The translations under genes and the position numbers were made by a program. Shown here one piece after another: positions 44,730 to 56,541 of a DNA stretch of 64,000 bases. The DNA is from Centroberyx gerrardi. Lineage: Eukaryota > Chordata > Actinopteri > Beryciformes > Berycidae. The DNA is taken from the NCBI RefSeq assembly GCF_048128805.1, contig NC_135999.1, positions 25,908,659 to 25,972,658 of the forward strand, in the 5' to 3' direction. The notes under the pieces are model-generated. The model searched no databases. It worked only from the letters and a program-made list of their open reading frames with translations, and was not told where the DNA came from. Position 1 is the stretch's first letter, and every line of letters begins with the position of its first letter.

Positions 44730-45540
44730 GTGAAATTAGTCTGCTTCCTGGTCCTGCTGAAACGTGTGCTCAATTTGCCATGCTACAGCTGTACACCTTT
44801 TTACATGATTACTGAGGTAGCCTAATATTCCACCCGGCGACAGCTGGTCAGTTCCTGGTAACAAGGGAGAAGTGACAGAACCGTAAGTGACGTGACAAGA
44901 CAAATTCTGTCGGCAACATTAATCGACCTCGGATCAGTGTTCTCTTCCGTCATCCTGAAACAAAGTTACAACATGCAAATTAGATTTCAACCTTTTACCT
45001 GCACATTACACACATAGTCTACTCACTGTGTAAAACGGTTATCTTCTTGTTAGACTTGCTTGACTTGTACAGTTTGCCAGTAGCCTATTTATGATGGTAT
45101 GTGAACTTTCAACTGTAAAGCCTAAAGCACCCTTCTCTTCAAATGACTTAATAAGCACTTTTCTCGTTGTGCATTTTCAGTGCTACTAATTATTTTCATT
45201 TCCCATTGTGATGGATTGTTGAATTTTCTTTTGCTTTTCTAGTGCCTTTTTTATTGTAGACGGAAGTGCATCACTGGGAAAGAGCCACTATCATTTGAAA
45301 AGTAGAACAACATTTTTTTTTTTATTTGAGGAACCATGACGAAGACCCGTCATGGATCAAAACGTTGTATGCATAAAGAGTTAAATCATACTTTGGTGTA
45401 CGGGTTCTACTTTTTCAACTGATGTTCGGGACTTAACCAAGCACCCACTGTCAATGTGCGTATAGTTAATTAGCTGAAAGAGCCACTATCATGCCATAAT
45501 ATGACATAAATAATAATGTCACTCCCTTTTTTCTGTTTAG
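44730..45540 (+). other. Gene 4 upstream intron (candidate)
   Basis: 811 bp ending in the strong acceptor cactcccttttttctgtttag. Carries a 181-bp insertion with 17-bp target duplication at 45278-45492, only about 50 bp before the acceptor. Confidence 0.5.
45278..45492. mobile_element. 181-bp retroposed insertion with 17-bp target duplication and hammerhead-like motif
   Basis: gaaagagccactatcat occurs exactly at 45278-45294 and 45476-45492. The 181 bp between (45295-45475) is therefore an insertion. Inside, TTGAAAAGTAGAAC (45295-45308) pairs with GTTCTACTTTTTCAA (45404-45418). Between them lies ATGACGAA-GACCC-loop-GGATC-AAAACGTTG (45336-45367), which has the same layout as the Penelope-like hammerhead motif at 15102-15133 (CTAACGAA-GACAG-loop-CTGTC-GAAACGTTG). 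Several core positions differ from consensus, so activity is not expected. Confidence 0.6.
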
Positions 45541-46583
45541 CTCTCATGGAGACCCGGAGGAGACATGTCAGACACATCTTTATTTTCATCCTGGTAGCAG
45601 CGACCTTCTACTTAGTCTACTACACTTTTGACTGGAACTGGGTCAGGCAGACCACTCCAGGCCTCAGCAGGGCGGAGCCTGAAGAGCAGAACTGGCCCAC
45701 CGGACCCAAACCGTCACCAGGATCAGCATGGGAGGATCCTGGGCCGTACCACGTGGCCTACCCACGCAACTACAAGTTCATCATGGACGACACAGAGGTG
45801 TGTAAGGCCAAGACCCCTTTCCTGGTTCTGATGGTCCCGGTGGCGCCCGGTGACGTGGCCGCTCGGGGCGCCATCCGCAAGACATGGGGCAAAGAGGGCC
45901 TGGTTCAGGGTGAGCTGGTCCAGACACTCTTCCTGCTGGGCCTCCCTGGAGGAGCCGATGCTGAGCAGCAGCAGGGGAAGCTCAAACAGGAGAACCTGCA
46001 GCACCACGACCTGATCCAGAGTGACTTCCAAGACAGCTACCGCAACCTGACCATCAAGACTATGGTGATGCTGGAGTGGCTGAGCGCACACTGCATTAAG
46101 GCGTCTTACGTCATGAAGATTGACTCGGATATGTTCCTCAATGTCCCGAATTTGGTTAAACTGCTGCTGGATCCCAGCACGCCAAAACAGAACTACATGA
46201 CGGGCTTGGTGTGGTGGCACAGCCCGGTTCTAAGAGACCCCAGCAATAAATTCTACATGCCAAGAGAGGTGATCGCTGAGCCTGAGTACCCACCATATCC
46301 TCTGGGCATGGGCTATGTCATGTCCCTGGACCTCCCCGGGAAGATCCTGGGGGTCTCCCCGCAGATCAGGCCCATCTACATCGAAGACGCCTACCTCGGG
46401 ATGTGCCTGAAACGCCTGGGCATCTCCCCCACTGACCCCCCCGAAAAGTCAATGTTTGTTGTCAACCCGTGGTTGGCCCTCAGCCGCTGCAGCCTTTCAA
46501 AAGTGATCGCCGTGACAACGACAAGCGTCCCGCAGATGATGAGTTACTGGGAGAAGACCAGGGAGCCTGGAGAGCCATGCTGA
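45541..46583 (+). CDS. Gene 4 terminal exon: divergent beta-1,3-galactosyltransferase (GT31)
   Basis: Acceptor AG at 45539-45540; ATG at 45546 gives 345 aa (METRRRHVRHIFIFILVAAT...). An upstream ATG at 45516 lies in the intron tract and is not a credible start. Numbered from 45546: basic RRRHVRH, anchor about 10-27, Pro/Gly-rich stem to about 70, RGAIRKTW 107-114, NLT glycosylation site 167, DSDMFLN 193-199, GMGYVMS 254-260, EDAYLGMC 280-287, PGEPC end. The catalytic core is very close to genes 1-3 through LVQTLFLLGLPGGADAEQQQ, but the acceptor-side half is divergent (LVWWHSPVLRDPSNKFYMPR; ISPTDPPEKSMFVVNPWLAL). It is the oldest or least homogenised member and probably has its own acceptor preference. 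Golgi type II enzyme by family. Confidence 0.93.
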
Positions 46584-48030
46584 ACCTCAACAGAGAAAGA
46601 CTTTACTGAATCTCTTTCCTTATCCAGAGTTACAGTGAGTGAGCAGGTGGGGTTCACTGTCTTTTTGCACAAGGCGACAGGACACATGAATGGTGATGGA
46701 CACACTTTCTCTGTTACTATGGTTATGAAGCAGTGTGTGTAATCACTAGGGCTGAAAGATACTGACAAAAAGTTTTGACAGATATGGCATTTTTGTTGTC
46801 ATCATTTTTAACCTAAAAATTGTTTAAAGAAAAGTTATTTTGTTAAAAAAAAAAACATAGATGTCAGTGTGCAGGATTGACTGAGTTTGAGTTTGATGAA
46901 AGCTTTTCACCAATATTGTACTTGATTCATGGACCAAAGATTATTTGGAGCTCTAAAATCCCTTGTTTAGAAATCCAGTTTGACCACCCCTCTCTCTTAA
47001 GGAAGCATTTGCAGCCTCTGCAATTTGGAAGTTGCAAAAGTTCCACGAGGAACACCTGATCTACACAGCCAACTGCTGCATTGTCTAAAACCGGTATTTC
47101 TACTCTGTAGTTGGCACGTAAAGGCAGACATTGATACCTCACACGCTACAGGGGAATATTTGCCATTGTTGAACTAATTGGCTTACAAAGAATGTGCTGA
47201 AATGTTTGTTTAAGGTTGATTATGTTTCACCACACTTGGAGAAATGAATCACAACATGAATTAGTACACTCTCCCACAAATGTTAGGAGTCCCATCATCA
47301 ATTTTTAAAAGACAGAAAAGTTAGAAGCCTTGCTTGGATCTGGATTAGCTTGTAGCAAATGAGCAAATTGCTATTGTCAAAGGAAAACCACATATTTGAA
47401 AATGTTTTTCTGGAAGAATTGAATGCTTATTTTCTCATTGACACTAGGGTTTGACCAGTATGGGTTTTTGAAGGCTGATCTACTTTAGACTGTAGCTCAA
47501 TATTTTGTGAAAAATGGTCCGCAACTCCCAACAAAATGGTCCACCACTTGCAGAATTCACTTCAGCATTTCGACTGTGTCTTCCAACCTAACAATCTAAG
47601 AAAGGCTGCTAGTAGCGCCAGCAGTTTACTTCTAAATTCAATATTTTGTGCTGATATTCAATATCTTTAAAGTTTTAGTTAATTTCTCCCAGAATCTTAT
47701 TCTTGGCAATGTGGAATGTGGACAGAGTGGACTTTCTCTTCAAGTACCATAACAAAAAAAAAAGCCAGTATGGATTTGCTTGTTACAAGCAAAGCAAACT
47801 TCAAAAGATCATATGTTGTAGAAAAAATATTGAAATAACTTGATTTCACATGGAAAGAATTTGAAAAACAGTCAAAGGTGTCTGACATGGTTCAGTTTAA
47901 AAGAGCACTTATTATATTTATGGAATTTGCTTTGTGCAGACTAGTATAGTATTGGGAACAAAGGGACAAACTTCCCACTGTCATTATCATCTTTTAAACA
48001 GTACTTTAAAGTGTCATGGGCACTCACTAG
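46584..48030. other. 3' flank of gene 4, no further gene seen
   Basis: AT-rich single-copy-looking sequence. Short frames of 60-75 codons lack motifs. This is the downstream limit of the array in this window. Confidence 0.6.
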
Positions 48031-48039
48031 TCTTGCTAA

Positions 48040-49078
48040 ATGACCATTCGGGTTTTGTCATACAACTGTCGTGGCCTGCATACGGGCCAGAGCGCAGGGG
48101 ATAAAGCTCGCCGCATAGTTGTTGACAACCTTTTGGAGAACTGTGACGTACTATGTATGCAAGAGACATTTTTAGCGAAGCAAGACTTGGAAAAACTAAA
48201 CTCTCTCAATGATAACTTTCATGGGGATGGGGAGTCTACAACTGACCTTGGCATGGGAATTGTCAGAGGTAGGATACCAGGGGGTGTGGCTATTCTATGG
48301 AATAAGAAGCTTGACTCGTTGATAAATGTGATCAGACTTGGTGTTGACTGGTGTATTGCAATACAATTTATTCATAATAAGGAATTCATTATCCTAAATG
48401 TGTATACACCCTATGAGTGCCGTCAGAATGAGGATGAATATCTAAATAGGCTTGCCTTCATCAACTCCCTTATTCAAGATAATACTTCTTCTAGTGTATA
48501 TGTCATTGGGGATATGAATGCGGATGTCTCAGACAGGAACTCATTATTTGGCCCAGTTCTGTCGAGATAATAATTTTATATCGTCAAGCAAAGTGCTTTT
48601 GCCTACAGATAGCTATACATACATTAGTGAGGCCTGGCACACTACGTCATGGCTGGACCATTGTATTAGTACAGCTGATGCACATGCTTCATTGGGGTGT
48701 ATGAGCATCTTGTATGGGGCAGCAACGATTGATCATATACCTTTTGCCATGTCAATAAATGTTGAACATCTACCTGCACTATCTAGAAATGGAAATAGTG
48801 TCAACACAGAAAAACTGGACTGCCTTTATTTTCTGCCGGCTTAATGACTCTGTAAATGAAATCATCTTGGTTTTATCAAATATAAGGTTTAGTACTACAC
48901 GCTACCAATCCCAGCTGTGGAGACATTGGTACAGTTGTCTTTTTGTAAGACATTATTATATATTTTAAACCAGGATCTTTTATTGATCCTTTGTATGTAA
49001 TTCATTGTATGTTATGTCCTGTCTTTTAGCTGGACCCTGAGTCTGAAATAAAAGTTTGAATTGAAAAAAAATTGAATT
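48040..49078 (+). mobile_element. LINE fragment: endonuclease joined to 3' tail
   Basis: Frame 48040-48570 reads MTIRVLSYNCRGLHTGQSAG, CDVLCMQETFL, GGVAILWNKK, FIILNVYTPYE and VYVIGDMNADVS. A frameshift near 48530 leads to WLDHCISTADAH and ATIDHIPFAM. These are the blocks of a LINE apurinic endonuclease (N, QET, GDxN, DH). Immediately after the domain the sequence changes to a 3' tail with GAAATAAAAGTTTGAATTGA. RT is wholly absent, so this is an internally deleted copy. The clade was not determined. Confidence 0.85.
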
Positions 49079-49206
49079 GTCACTATGCCTTTGTTGCCAT
49101 AGTGTCATTTGTAGTTCACCATTTGAACACACGCCACATTTAGGAGCAAGCAGACAGTATGAATATTGGCTGTTTGAAGTCACAAGGAAATGTGAAAAAA
49201 TAATAA

Positions 49207-49745
49207 TTTTTCATCTATAAAAATATGTTGTCTTCCAGGACGTAAAAGGAAGGGAAGGGATGTTTATGTAAAAATATGAGAAAATAAGAATGTTGTACAT
49301 TTTAAGGATTTATTGTTGGATAGGTGTACAATATGATACGGACAATAATGCGGGACATAATGCGGAGGGGCCGTTCAAAAGTGTTCAAAAGTTCAGAAAT
49401 GGGTTGTGAGTGAATGTTGAGCTGTCACAAATTCCAGATTCTTCAATATAAACAAATTGCAACCACTGGAATGCACTGAGATGGGGGTGAAGACCCAAAA
49501 CTTGACCGCCGTACCATACCAAATCTGTGAAGTTGCAGGTTTCACATGATGGGAGGAGTGGAGGGGGGATTGTTCAAAAATCTGTGGTATTATTGGTTGG
49601 AAAATGTAGGTGCACCTACTGTTACACTATAAAGTAATCAATAAAAATATACTGTTTTCCAGGAAATTAAAGAAAGGGAAGGGATGTTGATGTAAAAATA
49701 TGAGAATACATGCAGATGTTGTAAATTTCGGTGTAAAATCTGTGT
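49207..49745. repeat. Diverged direct repeat pair (about 110 bp, 425 bp apart)
   Basis: AAAAATAT.CTGTTTTCCAGG then AAGGGAAGGGATGTT.ATGT, AAAAATATGAGAAxA and TGTTGTA occur at about 49207-49310 and again at 49635-49735. This indicates an old tandem duplication or two copies of an unknown repeat. Confidence 0.65.
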
Positions 49746-51481
49746 ATGTTTTGATATGGAAAATTAGCCAACAAGATGAAAAAGTCATTTTCATTTCCTT
49801 GTGACTTTAAACAGTTCTGAATTTTCAGATTTTTTTATTTGCGTTACAGGCTTTTATTTACTCCGAAAGACCTTCTTTGTTGTGGGGTAAAGTGGCCCCT
49901 TAGTTGACTTTGTGAGGGAACAGAAACTTACCGCACACACATAGTTACAAACTCTGCTTTATTCTGTCAATGTGTTGGTTCTCTGATCTTTGCCAAGACA
50001 TTCAAACTGTGTGTGGGAGTATGCCATAATGACAAAGCACTGTATGTTCCTCCTGTCTAACTCTCAGCTGCATGTAATGTCAGTGTATGTATTACGCAAT
50101 CAGGCCAAGTTTGCTTTTGGTTGCAAGATGATTTGCATCTTGGCACCAGTTCATTTATTTAAGCGTTCAGACAAAAAGATCAAGGCAAATGACAAATTGT
50201 ATTTTATTTGTGCTTATATGTTGCACAGTAGTTACAGACTCAAATCAATATGAAGTGTTTCATTCCAAAATGCTATTAGACAAAAAATAATGTTACTTGA
50301 AACTCATCACTCAATAGTTAAAAAGATAATTCCAAGGTCTACCTCAGTTATTTCAAACTGTTTCACTTCCTTGTCAGAAATAGTTTGTGTCACTTTTCTA
50401 ATGAAACTCTTCAGGTTTGTCTAGCTGCAGTGAAACTCTCTACAGTTTTAGTTTGGTCTTCAGTCCAGAAGAGGGCGGTGTAACATCAGATAAAACCTAC
50501 AGCTTTCTAACGCAGTCCTGACTACAAGAGTTGAAGTTTGCTATGCATGGTCCTGGACTATTGCATATATAGCATGAAATACACCACAATCTATGAATTA
50601 AAAGGGTAGTTTTGCTGCTTTATATGTTCATTTGAACATTTGAGTGTCATTCCAAACTGAGAAACCCACCATTTCTTTTTTGTTTTGTTGTTTTTTTTAA
50701 ATCCAAAATGCATATATAGTCTTTTGGAAAGGAGGGCAAGTAACTGAATTGCTGATCACTGTCTGTGTTTTATGAATCAGAATGATGAGTAGATTTTTGA
50801 ATGATGAAAATCAGGTGTTTTTTTTCCCCCAAAATTGCTAAACAGTAATCTAGAAATCAGCCCTTTTCCTACTTACTTTCCTATCACTTTTTCTGGATGA
50901 GAGCAACGAGTATGATTATTTTCTTCTCTGATCTATATTTAGAAATCTATTTTGCAATGTCAAACAATCATAGTCCATCATAGTCTGACTGAACATAATA
51001 CAAATCCCTAACTTTGTCCTCATCCCTGTCTTTGTCTTTAGCTACTTGGCAGCGTCCTCCATGCAACCAAATTGCTATGCATGAAACATAAAATGGGATG
51101 GGAACAGAGGTCCAGCGGGTAGATTTTTACTGAGAACAGAAACAGCAACAAGAGATTTAGCTGATATAAATCAAAGCACCGCTTCAAATGGCTGATTCTC
51201 CTCACCACGCCTACACAATGCAGGACCGCAACGCATGGAGATCTCCTCCCATCATCAGCCCCTCTGTCAGGGTGTGGAAATTAAGAAATACTCAACAACT
51301 AAACCACGGTCACACTCTTGTCATCTCTTTGCACGCTCTCTCATATTTCTCTGTCTCTCAATTCAAGAAACGTTTTGTAGCATAATAAGATCAGTCTTTC
51401 ATTACCTATAAATCTCAACTCAGAAAAACAACAAACAAGCAAAAACATATAAGAGTATAATAACCTTATCTTGGCTCATTG

Positions 51482-51524
<43 letters not shown>

Positions 51525-52573
51525 GGCATGAACACAGACTTATCCTCTCCCATGTGCTGTCGTTCATCCCCAGCTGTTCTCCCTGTCTCAGATAAGGGAG
51601 GATCCCCGAAGTCAAAGGCCCTGCTCTCCGCTTCCCTGCTGTCTGCAGCCTGCATAAATCACACAGAAGCTCATCCAAAACCAAAGCTGCCTTTCCCATT
51701 CACACACGAGGGCCTGGATGCAAACATTACTCATCGTTTTGCTGCCACCTAATGTCAAAGATCCAACTCAGCGGTTGGCATGATTCACTGTAGGGCCTAT
51801 CCACTGTGCAAGAAGAAGAAGGACAAGTGGAAGAAGAGGGGGAAGATTACTTTTATTGACCATGTTGCGCTATAGGCAACTGGAATTTGTCTTTTTTGGT
51901 TGTTTTTTTTCCTCTTAGATACACACACACATATGGATGGAGCAACCTTAAAGCTGCAGTAGGCAAATTTAATGGATTAACATTTATTTATAAGTAATAA
52001 AGATAAATTGCCACATCGCTTGGTGGCCAAAGGCGAGCAAGATAATGTCAGAATATCAGAAACAACGGCTGCCCCATTCCTCTGCTATTCTCATTTCTAA
52101 ATGGAATGTGTGGATACCCATCCAACCAATGAGGAGAAGTCTGAGGCAAAAGGCGGGACTCCGTCCTGTCAATCACTCCTCCTGTCACAAAAACACACAC
52201 ATATGCACCTTGTTAACCAGACTAACCTAACATTTGTTTGAATAAAGTTCATCAAAATAACTTGTTTAACTGCAGGACTTCTGTGTTTGTTTATTGTATG
52301 TCTTATGGGTTTGATTTTCTGACAAAATAGCACATGAATGCGACGCTGTTTAGCAACCGACTTGGTAGTCCCGGACGCTGGACCTTCCCAGCAGGGTCCC
52401 CAAGACTGTGTTTTTGGAAGGTCTGATGACTTGTTAATTGGAATCTTGTAGATTATAAAGGTCTGCTGCTGGTTTGGCTCACATACTGTGTCTGTCTACA
52501 TCCATTCACTTCATACATTTATTAAGCAGGCAGTGGTGCTCTGGTTCAGGTATTATGCCTGTCTATATGCATG

Positions 52574-52616
<43 letters not shown>

Positions 52617-52680
52617 CCCCTCATGCATTCATAAAGCTGCCAGGTGCTTTGCCCTGAGTGCCAACTCATTTTAAAGGCCT
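49746..52680. other. Intergenic or intronic DNA, no gene seen
   Basis: No convincing exon. Contains a CT microsatellite (51484-51518), a retroposon-like tail TTTATTGAC..GGAATTTGTCTT near 51850-51895 and a CA tract (about 52580-52610). Confidence 0.6.
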
Positions 52681-52683
52681 TAC

Positions 52684-52828
52684 CTTTGAGGCCCAGGCGG
52701 TCCTGCTGAAGGAGGGCATTGTTGGTAATGAGCGCCAGCTGCGTCCTGAACGCACCCCGACTGGCTCTGCCATGCCTGACTGAAAAGGTGCCAAGCAGAC
52801 ACAAGAGGGAAACAAATACATATCTCAT
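52684..52828 (-). CDS. Candidate first coding exon with signal peptide
   Basis: On the minus strand an ATG (52828-52826) opens 48 codons plus one base, ending in the near-ideal donor CTCAAAG|GTAAGG. The peptide starts MRYVFVSLLCLLGTFSVRHG (a good signal-peptide profile), then RASRGAFRTQLALITNNALL and QQDRLGLK. Base composition is clearly more GC-rich than the surroundings. Further exons should lie to the left on the minus strand, but I could not identify one. The family is not recognised. It could be the start of a secreted-protein gene or a chance combination. Confidence 0.35.
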
Positions 52829-53510
52829 TTTCCCCTCTCTCTAAATCAACATGTCAACATGCTGTTTTCTTTTTCTATTGCAAATGTTATACAACCTTTA
52901 TTAGGATTAGGGGAATATTCAGTGTAGGCAATATCTTAAAATTTCATCCAATATTAATTCAAATGTCCTTGTTGAGGAAGATCAGGGTCTTATGTGTGTT
53001 AAAGATACAATCCAGACTTCTGAATTTGAGGTATATTCTGATATTTTGTTGAATGAAGAGTTGGACTATGCTTTAGGAACTTTCTTATAGCTCAAAATAC
53101 AGGTCTTTTTTACTCACATATGTAAAACTTTGCAAATGTAAACAAACCTTTCACAGCCTCAATAAAAAAAAAGAAAATAATAAATAAAATGTATGCTTAT
53201 CTGTTACAAAATTAGAAAAATGTCTTCTTATTTTGTATTGATCACCAACCCTGTCAACCCCCACAGATAGGCTATATTATTATGGTCATTTTGTGCTATG
53301 GGCTGGTCAAAATCTTACTTATTTCCCCTTTAATATAGGTCAGTAATACAAATTGCTCTAAGTTGGTTGGTGGAAATTAGCTCTGCGCTTCTCTTTCTCT
53401 CTTCCTTCTTCAGACACACATTCTCTCTCTCCTTCCTGCCTGTGTCCACCAGACAGTATGTTTGGGTTTGTATCTGCTCCCTCCATGTTACAAAGCCCAC
53501 TTAATATCTA

Positions 53511-53545
53511 AACACACACACACGCACACACACACACACGCACAC

Positions 53546-53587
<42 letters not shown>

Positions 53588-53816
53588 CCTCCAATTTGTG
53601 CACAAGAAACATAGACATACATATGGATCACATACACACACGCACATATGCATGCATTTACACAGATAGACAGACAGACACACACACACACACACACACC
53701 TACACACGACCAAGGGGAAATTGCTCATCTTCTTCTCTTCCTTTGATGCTCTCAGTCGTCTAGAAGGGATGGGGGTGGAGGGATTCCCGAATATTATAAA
53801 TATATAAGTGTATATA

Positions 53817-53862
<46 letters not shown>

Positions 53863-53866
53863 GGTT
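53511..53866. repeat. Cluster of CA/TG microsatellites
   Basis: CA tracts at about 53511-53586 and 53680-53699, and a TG tract at about 53825-53861 preceded by a TATA-rich stretch. Cysteine/valine-rich frames across them are artefacts. Confidence 0.95.
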
Positions 53867-53956
53867 AGCTTAAAACAAAGGCATTCTTCTCTATATGGAA
53901 GAGTATGGAAAGCCTGGTCTTGTACGTTGGGGTATCACCTCCTGTTGATTGGTGTG

Positions 53957-54020
53957 AGACAGCAGTTCAACAGACAGTTCAACAGACAGTTCAACAGACA
54001 GTTCAACAGACAGACAGAAT
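53957..54020. repeat. 12-bp minisatellite
   Basis: The unit CAGTTCAACAGA is repeated four times in tandem (from about 53962), followed by CAGACAGAATTAGTTCAAC. It is read through as QFNRQFNRQFNR in one frame, but there is no gene context. Confidence 0.9.
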
Positions 54021-54376
54021 TAGTTCAACATAGGCATAGAAAGGACTTCATGAAACTTGCATTGACCTAAGCGTGCAGAAGTCCCTTCTTCTACACCTAT
54101 ATGATTGCATTTTGCCTCCTGCACCTCAGCAAATTAAGCAGGCTGTCATGTGTGAGCTGGATCTCATACATGATTAAATTACAGGTGGGCAGGCAGACAG
54201 AAAGGCAGACAAACTCTGTATCACTGTGCTGGAACTGCAAACTCTGCCTAGTGATAAAACCTGACACCAGACAAAAAAAAAAACAGAGAACAAGTGTTTG
54301 TATTGTTTACAAGATAAGTACTATCAAATCTAAGATGTCTTGCACTGATTGCTTTTAAGAGAAGATGGCCGTGTGC

Positions 54377-54607
54377 ACACACACGTTCTTGTACTTCTAT
54401 CCTTATCAGCCCTGACTACATTCATTCCTTAACCCTTTCCTGCATGCCTAACCGTAACCTTAACCTTGAGCTAAACTTTATCCTAATTCTAATTTTAACC
54501 CTAAACCCAAATCCAAATTGTAGACTAGCTCCTTGAAGAAGTGAGGACTTTGCAAACGTTTCCTCACACTGAAGGTCTAAAACTGGTTCTCACAGTTTCA
54601 AAGTACA

Positions 54608-54658
<51 letters not shown>
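54377..54658 (-). repeat. Telomere-like minisatellite and (CA)n, minus orientation
   Basis: CCTAACCGTAACCTTAACCT and ATTTTAACCCTAAACCC are degenerate CCCTAA-type repeats, followed by GTGAGGACTTTGCAAACG and a CA tract (54609-54658). It is a partial mirror of 58010-58436, which has the complementary motifs in the opposite order. Confidence 0.7.
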
Positions 54659-54660
<2 letters not shown>

Positions 54661-55202
54661 AGTAATTCATCCACCTCTCCCCCTATACCCTCCGTCCCCC
54701 TGTACCCACACAGACCAGGTGTTGCCGTATCGTCTCCCCCCTCCTCGCCCCCCTGCAGACCGGCTGTCCTCCCTGTCACCCTGTGAAAACAGAGAGCACC
54801 GCAGGGTCGTAAACCTCAGCTGGTCCTGTCTTGGCCTAGAGACAGACAGGCACACAGAGCCTCCCCCTCCCAGGTCTAGATCACGATGTAGACTAGAGCA
54901 GTGGTCTTCAACCATGCCAAGGCCTGAGGCATGAGTCCGCAGGTTTTCAATTCAACCAAACACTAGAGCAGCTCATTTCACTGATGAGCAGATCTTCAAC
55001 CAGAGAGGACGGACTAATCAGTGAAATCAGCGCAGATTAAATTTTAGTTGTACTACAAACATTTTCTCGGTGGCACAGTGACTCTGGAGACAGAAATAAA
55101 TGGTTGAGTTAAACTGGCTAAGTAACGCTAGACTGAAGCCCAGTGAAAAAGGCAAGGGGAGGGATCTACCAACTGAAAAAGCCAAACTAAATTATCTAGG
55201 TT

Positions 55203-55520
55203 AGCTAGTTAGCCTAACTGACCTTCCAAGTTCAAACTAGCCATGCCAGCCTGTAGCTGTCTTGGTAAGCTAGTTAGCTAGCTGCTGACCTTCCAAGATC
55301 ATGAATGCCATCCTACTATAAAATGAGGAAAACTCTGTCCTTCTGTCTGTCTGTCTGCATCCATTTTGCTCCTCAACGGGTTGGCCAATCAATCTGAAAC
55401 TGCACATGGGCATTGAGCATTGGCATAGGCAGGGACTGACGAAGCTGATTTTTTGCTGATCCATTTTCCCAAATTTAAGCTGTTTATTAGCCTTTTTGGC
55501 AAGTCTGCGCGGAGTTGTGG
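55203..55520. repeat. Short direct repeats and CTGT-core dispersed repeat
   Basis: GCTAGTTAGC followed within about 15 bp by TGACCTTCCAAG occurs at 55203-55232 and 55268-55301. It is followed by CTGTCTGTCTGTCTG and GTTGGCCAATCAATCTGAAA, similar in layout to the repeat at 8553-8770. No gene. Confidence 0.5.
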
Positions 55521-56079
55521 AGCGCGCATCCCCGGGTATGGACTAGTGATCATGAATGAATGAAAAAAAACATAGAAGTCCTTACCATTTAGCCTACATT
55601 TATTTATATTCTGACCAGAGTTCCTCCATTCAGGTTTGTCAGTTACCTAACTTCTGCACGAAAAAACGATTATTTGGCTCCGCCCACTTAGGCTTAACTC
55701 AGCCAATGAGATTATTTCTGCCTCCAGCAGCTCTTTCTCAGAGAAATGTTTGTACAACTACAGTATAACACCAATTTACAAAGTGAGCTGCTGTAGTGTT
55801 TGGCTGAAATTAAAACCTGCAGATTCTTGGGCCTCGATGTTCGCAAGTTCATTGGACTGGACTCTGATCGCACCGGTCTTGAGAATCCTCCAAGTGCTAA
55901 TAAAGGATAAAGACCATGAATGGTTTGTGGGTGAAGATGGAAAATGAAAGGAAACAATAGGCAAGGCAGAAGAAGAAGAGGTGACAAAGTGAAAAAAGGG
56001 AGCCAATTTTATTTATTTATTTATTTATTTTGCATGATTTCTGCTGTTTCTGGTGATGATGGAAGAAGCTGGAAGCAAG

Positions 56080-56460
56080 GTGGCGACAGAGCAACACTTC
56101 CTACTGAACTGTAGTAACTGAAGAAATTAGGGAAACCTCTATTACTAAATTCAAAAGAATTAGCAGTAGTTTTGAAAACTTTCCCCACATGAAATTACAA
56201 TACTCTAAGAGGAAAACAAGGAAAGCAAAAGTGTGCCACATTTGCAGCAAAATATCTCAGATGCATATCATATGTCCTTTTAGAAATGTATCTGTTGATT
56301 TAGTGATCGATTAGTATTATATTATTGAACCATTTGTTGTTATTATTGTCTCATTGCTATCTGAATCTAGTTATAATCTGTTATTTATTGTTTTTGCTTT
56401 GACAATAAGTACTTTTGTATTTCATGCCAATAAAGCTCCTTTGAATTTAATTTAATTGAA
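56080..56460 (+). mobile_element. LINE 3' relic, same family as 43290-44295
   Basis: Contains a decayed coding end (GCAACACTTCCTACTGAACTG = QHFLLN-like; then AAGTGTGCCACATTTGCAGC = KCATFAAKYL-like) followed by TTATTTATTGTTTTTGCTTTG and the tail ATGCCAATAAAGCTCCTTTG AATTTAATTTAATTG. Stop codons are frequent. Confidence 0.6.
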
Positions 56461-56505
56461 TGACCAGAGTAGACATTTCCATAATTCTACCAATTTCTGT
56501 TTCTG

Positions 56506-56541
<36 letters not shown>

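Noticed and set aside
45516..45545. ATG at 45516 as the start of gene 4
   Set aside because: It lies inside the polypyrimidine tract and acceptor (ctcccttttttctgtttag); the ATG at 45546 after the acceptor is the plausible one.
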